From assembly GCA_009809945.1 (NCBI GenBank), contig WTPW01001073.1:72052-136051 (forward strand): DNA of 64,000 bases, given 5' to 3'. This document shows positions 35,252 to 45,690 of this stretch, one piece after another. The stretch's first letter is position 1. Each line of letters opens with the position of its first letter. Under the pieces are notes generated by a model, which was given only the letters and a program-made list of their open reading frames with translations, did not search any database and was not told the origin of the DNA. The DNA is from Gigaspora margarita. Lineage: Eukaryota; Glomeromycota; Glomeromycetes; Diversisporales; Gigasporaceae. Made by a program: the position numbers and the translations under genes.

Positions 35252-36160
35252 TATAATATAGTAAATTAGAATATAAAAATATTTAGTTATATAAACAGTT
35301 GTAAATTACATTAAATTACATGTAAAGTAAAATAGATCTGTTAACATATTTTTGTAAAAATACTAGATTGAATTTAAATTTTTTATATTTACTAAAATTT
35401 GCAGTAAACTTGAGAGAGAGAGGCTATGTTGCTATCGAAAACTGTAATTCTATAATTTGATGAATAACAGATCATGAAAATTATAAACATTTAATACAGA
35501 AAATTTAAATTTTATATCTACTTAAGCGTTAACAAATAAAATTATTTAAGCTACAAATGACATGGATTAATAATATTGTGATGAACTACACTTAATATTA
35601 TATGATAAATTTGTTTAAATTTATTTTTCATAAGTTATATTGAAAGTAAAAATTGGGATATTAAAAAATATCGCATAAAAAAATAAAATATCACATTCTT
35701 AAGTACAAGCTAATCAAATGAATATGTATATTCAAATATTAATTTATATCTTCCATGCAAAACTAATCCACATTTTCTCAAATAAATAGACTTTTATTTT
35801 TTTTATTTTAATTTTTTATTTTTATTTTTATTATTTATTATATTTTTTTTTTGCAAAAGCAAGACTTAGTATCATTAATTTATTTTCGAACCTGTTTGAC
35901 TGCTTAATTTGTCGTGCAACATTATTTGCAAAAATTTTCAATATAGCGAACTAGCGTTCCTATCTATCCTGTTTAGGCATGTACAGCTCTTCTATCGTAC
36001 CACTACGAAGAATTTCGAAAGTATTGATCATCCATTATTTGAACTTTGCTTGCACTAAACATCTGGTTTTCAAATTTGATATTATTAGAAATAATAAATT
36101 CCATCCATTATACTTCCTTTTGTTGAGGCCTCCAGTATTTGATCAAAGGTCTCATGAGTC
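35252..36160. repeat. module B 3' flank and start of module C relics
   Basis: The first 400 bases resemble the flanks after genes A and C (ATATAAAAATAT, ATATTTTTGTAAAA, AGTAAACTTGAGAGAG) but are more diverged. 35860-36060 is a relic of the minus-strand hypothetical gene, sharing TTTTCAATATAGCGAA and TCTATCGTACCACTACGA with 18080-18180. No working gene is seen. Confidence 0.5.
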
Positions 36161-36174
36161 ATAAGTAATGATAC

Positions 36175-36640
36175 AGCACCTGACGAAACTATTTGGCACT
36201 GACGAAATGGTTTCGTCAATAGTTTCGTCTAATGAAACTTGACGATATGACGTAGCTACTGACGATTGACGAAGCTACTGACGATTGACTAAACTCTTTA
36301 CGAAATTAATTTGACCAATAAAATATAAAAATGTACTATCCATCTTTCAACAAGCTCATCTATAATACTTCTGGATATTCTAAATCTTAAATTTTTAAAA
36401 TTTTTGTTATCTCATAAAGTTTGTTCGTCAGACCGATCGGGTGAGTAATGTAATTCATCCGGTAATGTCGGATAAAGACGTCAAAAAATAAAATAAAAAT
36501 AAAAATGATGAACAAGAAAATTAAGTCGCAAGGACTATTTAAATTCCATTAACTAGTTTTTAATGACTTCTGAAGTATAAATCACCTGTTTTTATTTTAG
36601 TTACCTGACGAAATGATTTCGTCATTCATCAGGCATCATT
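36175..36640. mobile_element. foldback-type element with TGACGAAA motifs
   Basis: Near the left end TGACGAAACTATTTGG and GACGAAATGGTTTCGTC are followed by several GACGATTGACGAAGC units. Near the right end CTGACGAAATGATTTCGTCA mirrors them. The arrangement resembles the hAT-like elements at 283-978 and 39617-40847. Exact ends and target duplication could not be fixed. Confidence 0.4.
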
Positions 36641-37500
36641 AATCATGAGGTTACATTCTTACGTCAAAAATCGATTCAAGTATATTGACTAAAAAAAAAA
36701 AGGTCGATTCAAGTATAATGAATAGAAAACATGTGACATTGTAATATCGTTTTAATAAATACGTAATTATTACTATCAGTAATCCTGTAAAATCAACCTG
36801 AGTTATTTCTCAATCAATTGATAATCGACATAAATTGAAAATGACGCGAACATTATATAATCAACAATGCTCGTATCTCAGTAAATTTTTTCAGGAAAAT
36901 GAATAAATTATGTCAAGAAATTTTATGAAATTTGAATAATTTATTTTATGTCTACGCGATAAAATTTAAATTTCATGTAAGATAAAATGCGAAGATATAT
37001 TAATAAAAAAGTTAATTAAATTACATGAAACCTCCCAAGATGTATCAATTTATTATCCTGAATACTTTAAGGTACGAATATCGATTGACTTGATTATAAA
37101 TTTTACTTCATAATTATAATTAGTTATGAATATTAGATTATCAGTTCAGTTGATATACACATATATATGTTAAATGAACTTATAGTCTTTAAAATATCAG
37201 TGACTTATAAATTATCGTTTTTGGTCATTTTAGTCATTCGACAAAAATAGACTGCAACTGAAGAAACAAAAAAAATAAGTGTTATAAAGTGACAGCACGA
37301 CTTTTATTAACAATTTTAAAATAAAAATCAAAATATTATAATCATAATGTCGTTAACATTGATTCACATACTCTTAAATTATTTTCAATACCATAATTTT
37401 TATGTAAACATAAAAGTCTGATATTATCGATAAAAATAATTAATATATCAGATGCTATAAATCACTTAAAATTAACCTTTGCTTTTCCTTTAATATTAAC
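36641..37500. repeat. duplicated non-coding stretch (matches 47100-47320)
   Basis: TTCAAGTATAATGAATAGAAAACATGT, split across 36705-36735, and TATCAGTAATCCTGTAAAATCA recur in order at 47115-47215. The remaining part has no recognisable gene. Confidence 0.45.
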
Positions 37501-37539
37501 CTCATCTCTTTTATCCTATCTTCCGTATTTTCATTTTCC

Positions 37540-37962
37540 ATATAATTGATTCTATGAGATTAACTTTTTTCGCCTTTTCTACATCGTTATCATTGTTATT
37601 AAAATCAGAAGAAATGTAAACCGTATCATGATCCGGCATTTCATAGGTTTTCATAAAAGAAAGTTTGAGAGCTTCAGTTATGATTCAGCTATGACTTCAT
37701 CACAATTTTCTTGACCAAATTTTTCACCACGGTCTTTCTTTTTTCTTTAATAGAATTCCAAACTTTATAATATTGTGAAAAATGGTACTTCAACTCGTTA
37801 CAGTAAAGATTTTTATACTTATGAGCATATAAATTAAACCGATTCTTTTCGGAATAATTGACAGAAAAATATTCATAAACGTTATGGTCATTTAGTTCAA
37901 GAAAATTATTTTGATCAATTTCCGATAATTTACAATATTTATAAGCAATTCTTCATATCAGC
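37540..37962 (-). pseudogene. broken paralogue of the 39318-39602 exon
   Basis: The plus-strand text aligns with 39290-39616 over its whole length (AAATCAGAAGAAATGTAAACCG, TTTCATAAAAGAAAGTTTGAGAGC, ATGGTACTTCAACTCGTTACA). It includes extra sequence near 37790-37870 and lacks a continuous frame. It ends with CATATCAGC, the same site that carries the hAT-like insertion at 39609-39616. It is a decayed duplicate of a host gene of unknown function. Confidence 0.55.
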
Positions 37963-39290
37963 AAACCCTTTTTTTTTAAGTTGCTTTACAAAAAAATTTG
38001 GTTAAATAGTAGTCCAGTATATTACCTTAACAAAAGACCTTAATTTCCATTAAGTTATAAGTCCAAATACTTTTTATTGAGAAATAAGGGTAACATAATC
38101 TATATATTTGCTGAATGCTTACCGATACATTAGGCTGTGTAACGGACTTAGGGTATTCTCAAGCAGCACGCTCGATATGATTAGCTAGTGATTGAGGCAG
38201 TGCTCAACCATTATAGCATTATTATTTAAACCATTTTTTAGAAACAATAGTACGGATGTTGAAGACCGATATCATGGATAATAACATGATTGAAATATGC
38301 TCACATATCTTCCTCATTTTGATTAATTTACAATCGTGTTGGTGCTCAAATATTACGATTTATTAAAATATTGGATACAATCGATGCTTGAGCAAACATT
38401 ATTACCATTTAGCAGTTATTGTTTTTACATATCGAAATAAAAAAAGATGACATGATGTATCAATGAAAGGATAAAGCAACTTACGACACTTTACGACGTT
38501 TCGATTTCTGTTTCTTCTTTTTTAGAAGTTACTACAGACCAACAGAATACAAAAACGCGTCTTTTTTATTTCCGGCCAAGATTTTTAGCAGAAGTAATAA
38601 GGTAATAATTCATCGAAGTTGGTAATGATTTTGAAGACCCAAAAGATAATGATAATTAAAAAGGTAGTACTTAAACATTGTTTTTTTCTAATCAATCAAT
38701 TAAAAATTTCGACCAATAAGCGCAACTTTATAATAAAAAAGGACGTTTGGGTCTTCATCTCTTGTTGATTAGAATGATCAGTACATTTTATCGGTTAAAC
38801 GAATTTCCGTTAATAAAATTTTTTTTTCTGACGTAATAAATTTTATTCATGCTTTTATTCATTGGAATAATCAATACAATTGATTCGGTAAACTATTTTT
38901 TACTAATAAAAATTTATCCTCAGATCGCGTTTGAGAACAGGGTCACTAATGATCATCACTAAATTGCGAATTTTCTAATTAGATAGCTACGCGATGTCAT
39001 CGCGCAAAACCGGGAACGGAAGATCTAGGCAGAAAACTAAATCAGGTTATTTAATATTTTGAAATTATGTGTGATTATGTAGAATACATAGTTTCATTTT
39101 AATTTCGAACTAAACAAAATGGGTTAATTATAACAATACATTACCACTAATAATGGTTGTAACTGATTCAAATCTATAAGTCTTGATCTTCCGTACCAAT
39201 AATTGTGCCATTAGTAAGCATAAAAAAATAAAAGGCTGACTTCATCTCTTTTATAATAACTTCTGTATTTTCATTTCCACGTCAATAGAT
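37963..39290. other. intergenic stretch, no supported gene
   Basis: 37963-38090 still follows the duplicated 5' flank of BTB-LRR A (CTTAATTTCCATTA, GTTATAAGT). 38100-39230 is less AT-rich than most of the window but shows no open frame or element ends. Confidence 0.4.
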
Positions 39291-39317
39291 TCTATGTGAC
39301 TAAAATTTTAATACTCT

Positions 39318-39602
39318 CTACTTTTCTAAATCGTTACCATTATCACTAAAATCAGAAGAAATATAAACCGTATCATGATCTAGAATTTCATAGTTTTTCA
39401 TAAAGGAAGTTTGAGAGCTTACAGCTATGAATTCATCATAATTTTCCTGAACAAATCTAACACCACGTTCTTTTTTTCTTTTAATAGAATCCCAAACTTT
39501 TTTATAATAATGAGAAAAATGATACTTCAACTCGTTACAATCATTTAGTTTAAGCTCGTTATTCTGTTCAATTTCCGATACTTTATCAATATCTGTAAGC
39601 AA
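39318..39602 (-). CDS. hypothetical protein, C-terminal exon
   Basis: An open minus-strand reading of about 94 codons ends at 39318. It is hydrophilic, with segments NELKYHFSHYYKKVWDSIKR, FVQENYDEFIAVSS and a serine/aspartate tail ISSDFSDNGNDLEK. The upstream edge TTGCTTACAG looks like a splice acceptor, so this is probably the last exon of a longer gene. The exon start could be at about 39591. I do not recognise the family. It has relatives in decayed form at 37540-37962 and 17880-18610, always upstream of and divergent from a BTB-LRR module. The hAT-like element begins only 15 bases upstream, which probably cut the gene off from its earlier exons. Confidence 0.5.
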   Translation of the reverse strand: MLTDIDKVSEIEQNNELKLNDCNELKYHFSHYYKKVWDSIKRKKERGVRFVQENYDEFIAVSSQTSFMKNYEILDHDTVYISSDFSDNGNDLEK

Positions 39603-39616
39603 TTTTTCATATCAGC

Positions 39617-40847
39617 TACTGTTGTTAGGCGAAACTATTTTTGGTAAATGGCGAAAGTCGAAACTAAACCCGGCGAAAGTCGAAACTGGCGAAACTCTAG
39701 CGAAACGTCGAAACTCTGGCGAAAAGTCGAAACTATGGCGAAACCCCGGTAAAGCTAAAACTCCTGGAGAAAGTCAAACACAGTGAAGATCAAATCCTCT
39801 AAGACTTTGGAATGACTGAGCCATGTTGGTAAATCAAACTAATTTGCGCGTGGCTATTAAGCATAGATAAAAAAAATGTACAAAAACAGTAAACAAAACA
39901 ATAGCCTTTCGGTTGTATTTGATGAAAACTAGAGTTCAGCTTTTGAACTTATAATAAATCAATCAGCCTTGAAAATTCAAAGTCTGAAATACTGTTTTCT
40001 TTTAGTTGCACTTATCTATGCATTAATATTATTTGTATAAAGTAAACTTATCTAAATATTTAAACTCTCCAGTAAAATTTAGGGTTTGTGTGGACTGGAA
40101 TTATGTTGATGCCAGACGGGTTTTTTGCACCAAAAAACTCGGCCAGCATTAACATAATTCGACCCGCACTAACGCCCTAGCGTTACCAACCTAAAAAATT
40201 TCTCTAAAGAAATTTCGCTGCTAAATTAGAGTTAGGTTTTGCTATTAGTTTAGGTTAAGAGAGTCTTCTAATACCAAAATTTGCAAGGAAACTTTTTGTT
40301 AATGCGCAAAAGGTGGGCCATAGGTAAAATGTTGAGTTATGAACGATTTTTTGCGTTTCGTCTACGTAGCACCTGATCTTGAAATCTGATTGGCCTGCGA
40401 ATTTATTTAGATTGGTAATGCTAGGACAGTTAGATTCTAAGGGGGTCATTTTGACCCAGGCCAAAATAAATTTATTGTTATATTATTAAGATTTTTCTCT
40501 TTAATTAAATACTATACATAAGTAACTTGTTAACATTATTATCAACAATTATTTCCCAATGCTCTATTACTTGTAATAGATCAAATATAGTAAAATTTAA
40601 ATTACTGATCAAAAAGCATCATACATGACAGTATGATTATGCACGTATATATGATTATTTTCTATTCTTGCCTCTTTTACTCATCCTTTACTAATTTCAT
40701 TAACATTCTAGTTTCGCCACCTTTTAGTAGTTTCGCCAGTTTCGTCAGTTTCGCTATTTCGCCTTTATAATTTTTTTTTGACGAAAGTCGAAACTAGTTT
40801 CGACTTTCGCCTATGGTGAAACCTCTAGGTTTCGCCTAACAACACTA
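39617..40847. mobile_element. hAT-like foldback element, 8-bp TSD ATATCAGC
   Basis: The element is 1231 bp and lies between perfect direct repeats ATATCAGC (39609-39616 and 40848-40855). The ends are TACTGTTGTTAGGCGAAAC and, inverted, TAGTGTTGTTAGGCGAAAC. The outer arms iterate GCGAAAGTCGAAACT (39640-39780) and its complement (40710-40840). Unoccupied versions of the site exist in the duplicated flanks at 18600-18607 and 37955-37962. No transposase is present. A smaller inverted-repeat element lies at about 40171-40427. A 69-codon minus-strand frame (40255-40464) within it shows no domain. Confidence 0.85.
40171..40427. mobile_element. small MITE nested in the hAT-like element
   Basis: The ends CCTAGCGTTACCAACCT and, inverted, CCTAGCATTACCAATCT enclose text like that of the MITE at 22210-22555 (TTGCAAGGAAACTTTTTGTT, CACCTGATCTTGAAATCTGATTGG). 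Just left of it, 40095-40165 is a separate hairpin on TGGAATTATGTTGATGCC. Confidence 0.45.
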
Positions 40848-41149
40848 ATATCAGCAAACTGTTTTCTAAGTTTTTATTAGAAATTTCGTTTAAATAATAT
40901 TACAGTATATGAGCATAACAGAAGAACTTAATTTCCATTATGTCATAAGTTTATACACTTATTATTTAAACATATAAAATAATACGTATGTTTGTTATAT
41001 GTTTACCGACACGTATCACTAAAATTATGGTTTAGTGTGACAAACAAATTACATAACCGACCTCGTACGTACGGACTAAATAAGGTTTGTCTTACATGAC
41101 TAATATAAATCAACTTTTTGTATTCATTTGTTATTTTTTACTCGCAAAC

Positions 41150-43676
41150 ATGAATAATGAACCTATTCAAAATTTTTCAAATTTGGTTGAAAACCCTAAA
41201 GATTTTGATGTAAAAATTAAAGTTGGTAAAAACCCAAATATTAAAGAATTAAAGCTCATTCTATTATCTTGTCGGCAAGATCGGATTACTTTAAAACTGC
41301 ATTATCATCACGATGGGCAAAGAGAGAGGATGGATTTATCATTTTTGATAAACCTAATATTTCTCCACCTGTGTTTGAAATTCTTATAAAGTAAGTTTAT
41401 ATTTTTAGGTTAAATTTCAATTCAATCGTCTGTAAAACTAATAAATACCTTCCATATATAATTAAAAAAATTTCTATGGCATTAAATTGAAATATGGCTT
41501 TATTTTCCATAAAATGAATAGTTATATTTATACAGGAACATTTTCCAATAATAATGAAGTAAACCGTTTCGATATTTTTATTGCAGCTGATGAAGTTGGA
41601 CTAGTCGAAATTAATCAACAAATAAAAAAACATTTGAAAAATGAAGTATTTGGATATTTTAGGCAAGGTAAATTTCTCAAAGCATTGGAATTTTATGAAG
41701 AAATTTTCGAAACCATCCCGCATAGTATTGAAGATCAAAAAAATGCTTCAAACTGGGATTTTTTTTCTAATGATAGATTTGGATCAGAAGAAATAAATGA
41801 GTTATCAAAGGTGCTTTGCAAGAAAACCACGTTGACTTTCTTGGATCTTAGCAACATAGAACTTGGATCTAGAGGAAAAGTTGGAGTAAAGGTATTAGCA
41901 GATGCACTTTGCAAAAACTCCACGTTAACTTCTTTGAATCTTAGTTCGAATATGCTTGGGTCAGAAGGAGGAAAAGTATTAGCAGGTGCGCTTTGTAAGA
42001 ACTCCACATTGAAAGATTTGAATCTTAGTTATAATAATCTTGGATCAAAAGGAGGACAGGAATTAGCAGATGCACTTTGCAAGAACACTGCGCTGAAAGA
42101 TTTGAATATTAGTCATAATTGTCTTGGATTAAGAGGAGGAAAAGCATTAGCAGCTACACTTTGCAAGAACTCCACACTGACTTCTTTGAATCTTAGTTCT
42201 ACTTATCTTCGTTCAGGAGGAGGAAAGGCATTGGCAAATGCGCTTTGTAAGAATTCTACTCTGAAAGATTTGAATCTTAGCAGTAATTGTATAGGATCAG
42301 AAGGAGGAAAAGCATTAGCAAATGCACTCTGTAAGAACATTATGCTAACTTCTTTGAATATTTGTCATAATTCGATAGCTTCAGGTGGAAAAGCATTAAT
42401 AAATGCACTTTCCAAGAACTCGGTGCTAAAATATTTGAATCTTAGTTGTAACGATCTTAGATCAGAAGAAGGAAAAGAATTAGCAAATGCGCTTTGCAAG
42501 AAATCAGCACTGAAAGATTTGAAACTTAGTTATAATAATCTTGGATTGGAAGGAGTAAAAGCATTAGCAGATGCCCTTTACAAGAACTCCAAGCTGACTT
42601 CTTTGGATATTAAAGGTAATAATCTTGGATCAGAAGAAGGAAAAGCATTAGCAGATGCACTTTACAAAAACTCCACACTAACTTCTTTGAATCTTGAAAA
42701 TAATCGTTTTGGATCAGAAGGAGGAAAAGCATTAGCAGATGCACTTTACAAAAACTCCACACTAACTTCTTTGAATCTTGAAAATAATCGTCTTGGATCA
42801 GAAGGAGGAAAAGCAATAGCAGATGCACTTTACAAAAACTCCACACTAACTTCTTTGAATCTTGAATATAATCGTCTTGGATCAGAAGGAGGAAAAGCAA
42901 TAGCAGGTGCACTTTACAAAAACTCCACACTAACTTCTTTGAATCTTAAAAATAATCGTCTTGGATCAGAAGGAGGAAAAACATTAGCAGATGCACTTTG
43001 CAAAAACTCAATACTGACTTCTTTGAATCTTAGTGAAAATGACCTTGAATCCGAAGGAGGAAAAGCATTAGCAGATGCACTTTACAAAAACTCTACACTG
43101 ACTTCTTTGAATCTTTGCTTTAATATTTTTGGACCAAACGGAGAAAAAGCATTAGCAGATGCACTTTATAAGAACTTTACACTAACTTATTTGAATCTTC
43201 AAAAATGTTATCTTGGAGTAGAAGGAGGAAAAGCAATAGCAGATGCACTTTGCAAGAATTTCACACTGAAAAATTTGATATTTAATTATAATGATCTTGG
43301 ATCAAAAGGAGTAAAAACATTGGCAGATTCACTTTGCAAAAACTTGACACTAATTTCTTTGAGTCTTAGAGCTAATAAACTTGGTTCAGAAGAAGGAAAA
43401 GCAATAGCAGATGCACTTTGTAAAAACTCTACATTGAAAGATTTGGATCTTAGTTGTAATAATCTTGGATCAGATGGGGAAAAAGCATTAGCAAAAGCAC
43501 TTTGCAAGAACTCCGCACTTAAAGTTTTGGGGCTTAATTATAATAATATTGGATCAGAAGGAGAAAAAGCATTAGCAGATTCACTTTACAAGAACTCTAC
43601 ACTAACTGAATTGTATATTGATTTTAAATTAATATCAACCAATCCAAATTTAAAAATTTCCAATAAGCTTTATTAA
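41150..43676 (+). CDS. BTB-LRR protein C (one-base deletion in BTB exon)
   Basis: Exons are 41150-41390 and 41522-43676, with a 131-nt GT-AG intron. Exon 1 is 241 nt instead of 242: AAGAATTAAAGC here against AAGAATTTAAAGC in A and B, near 41249. This throws the first half of the BTB domain out of frame with the rest. Exon 2 is a single open frame. It encodes the BTB remainder (IYTGTFSNNNEVNRFDIFIA), a linker and about 21 ribonuclease-inhibitor-type LRRs. Four neighbouring repeats (42640-42970) are nearly identical at the DNA level, a recent local expansion not present in gene A. The last residues LYIDFKLISTNPNLK match gene A. Role as for A: an adaptor-like protein, inferred. Confidence 0.8.
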
Positions 43677-45690
43677 TTAGAATATAAAAATATATGGTCA
43701 AATCTTGATATAGTTACTAGCTCAGAAAGCAAGAATTTATGATTATAAAAAGTTGTAACTATATAAGGTCAAATTTTATATAGTTTATATAGTTAGAGCC
43801 TAAAAATATGAATATATTAAGGTTGTAATTATATCAATAGTAACTATAATAAGGTAAACAGTTATAAATTATATTATATTATATTTAAATACAAAATTGA
43901 TCTATTGATATATTTTTGTAAAATTATTTAATTAATTTTGAATTTAGATTTGATATTTACTAATATTTATTATAAAATCACCTTATAAAGTTATATCTGA
44001 GTTATAATACTCCTTTTTTATAGAGCTTTTTTGGATATATAACTAAGGTGGGATATAGCTCAATTTATAAAACATATAAAAACATATAAAAAAAAGAAAT
44101 TTATCTGTTTAAAGCTGGAGGTATGACTCAAACTAGAATATAACCTAGGGATAAACCCAGATATAACTGTATTTTTATAGATTTTTTTCAATTTTTATTT
44201 GTATATAAAATCTTTACTTCAAATTATTTATCTAGAATTAGTATTTAGAGTTAGAATTAGGGTTTTAAGAGTATAGAGCATTTTTACTTAAAGAACACAT
44301 ACTAATTAATTAGCTAGTTTTTAAATAATATAAACATAGTTGACAAAACAGTATGTGCATTTTAGTAAAAGTCTTTACTAAAATATACAGTAAACTTAAA
44401 AGAGAAAAGGACTATATTATTATCAGATACTGTAATTTTGTAATTTGAAGTATTATAAAATTATATATATTTAAACAAAAAATATATACTTTATACTTAT
44501 TTGAATAATAACAAAAAAACTATTTGAAACACAAATATTATATTAATTAATAATAAAATAATAAACTATAGCTAATATTGTATAATAAAATTATGCTAAA
44601 TTTTAATCTGATTTATTTTTATTATTGAAAATATTCTTGGTTGCCTAAAGTTGAGATAATTTATAGCATTATAGCTTGCTCATATATTCAAAATATCTAA
44701 ATACTAAATAATGTTAACAGTTAAATTATTTTTAATAGCTAAAATATTTTAATAGCTAAAATTATTTCATTATTCAAATTATTTCTAGTAGCTAAAAATA
44801 ATTTCAGTAGCTAAAATATTTTTAATAGTCAAAATTGGTTGTTTAAGCAATGATTTTTGTTTATATATAGCTAATATTTCTTTATCTAGCTCAAACTTGA
44901 CTTCAGAACTTGAACCTTTATTAAAGTCCTTTTAAATCAAACATGAAACTTCAACTTGCATTTGTATTTGTATCTAGCATAGCATTAAAAACTATAAATA
45001 AACCCAAGTTGTATATATAAACAGTGTTGTCACTGGAAAATTACTAGAAGGCCACTAGAAGAAAATCAATAGTGTTACTGGAACTTAAAGTTCCAGTAAT
45101 GCTATTAATTTTCTTCTAGTGGCCTTCTAGTAACAACACTGTATATAAATATTTTTATATTCTACTAAAGTATAAATGGGTGCCACTAGCACTCTATGTG
45201 GTTTATATTAAGAGATAATTTTTGACAAAAATAATAATAATAATAAATTGATTCATAATACATTTCTAACTTTATTATTACTATAAAGTTTTGCTAAAAA
45301 ACTTTTATAAAAAATAATTAATATACTAAATAATGCTTAAATGCAAATAATAAACAATGTGGATAATAACTTATTGTAAGTAGTTATATCCTTCTGTTAA
45401 TCAATATAATGAAGTTTTGTGTACATTTAATTGTAATATCAACTATAAAGTTATTCTGTTACTTGTTATTCCAGTGATATATAGTTGAACTATTTTTCAT
45501 AGAGTTATTTCAAAGCTATAATAAATTACTATAAATTTTCTCAAATCTTATTTGTTATTTCAGTAACATATAGTGTATAGTTAAGGTTGTGCCAGTTTTT
45601 ATAATAGTTTCTATCTTAACTTACTGTATATTTTTGTTTCAAAACTTATTCACTATTCCAGTAATAATACATTGTTTGTATTTGTTAAGG
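43677..45690. repeat. duplicated 3' flank of BTB-LRR C (matches 21249-23497)
   Basis: Sequence runs parallel to the module A flank from the stop codon on, without the 22.2-kb MITE and without the 2.3-kb element. A 120-bp MITE (45022-45141) is present here instead, along with about 40 extra bases right of it. There is no gene. Confidence 0.7.
45022..45141. mobile_element. 120-bp hAT-like hairpin MITE, 8-bp TSD TATATAAA
   Basis: The ends are CAGTGTTGT and ACAACACTG, and the entire element is a hairpin. ACTAGAAGGCCACTAGAAG on the left is mirrored by CTTCTAGTGGCCTTCTAGT on the right, and the centre is GGAACTTAAAGTTCC. TATATAAA flanks it on both sides (45014-45021 and 45142-45149). The corresponding site in module A is unoccupied (22989-22996). 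Confidence 0.85.

Noticed and set aside
40255-40464. 69-codon minus-strand frame inside the hAT-like element as a transposase remnant
   Set aside because: It has no hAT transposase motif, lies in a nested MITE, and is too short to judge.
19514-43507. Minus-strand open frames antisense to the LRR arrays (repeats of EFLQSASANAFPPSDP)
   Set aside because: They are reverse-strand reflections of the 84-base LRR unit, which lacks stops in that frame because of its base sequence. They have no start context or domain and occur in every LRR gene copy.
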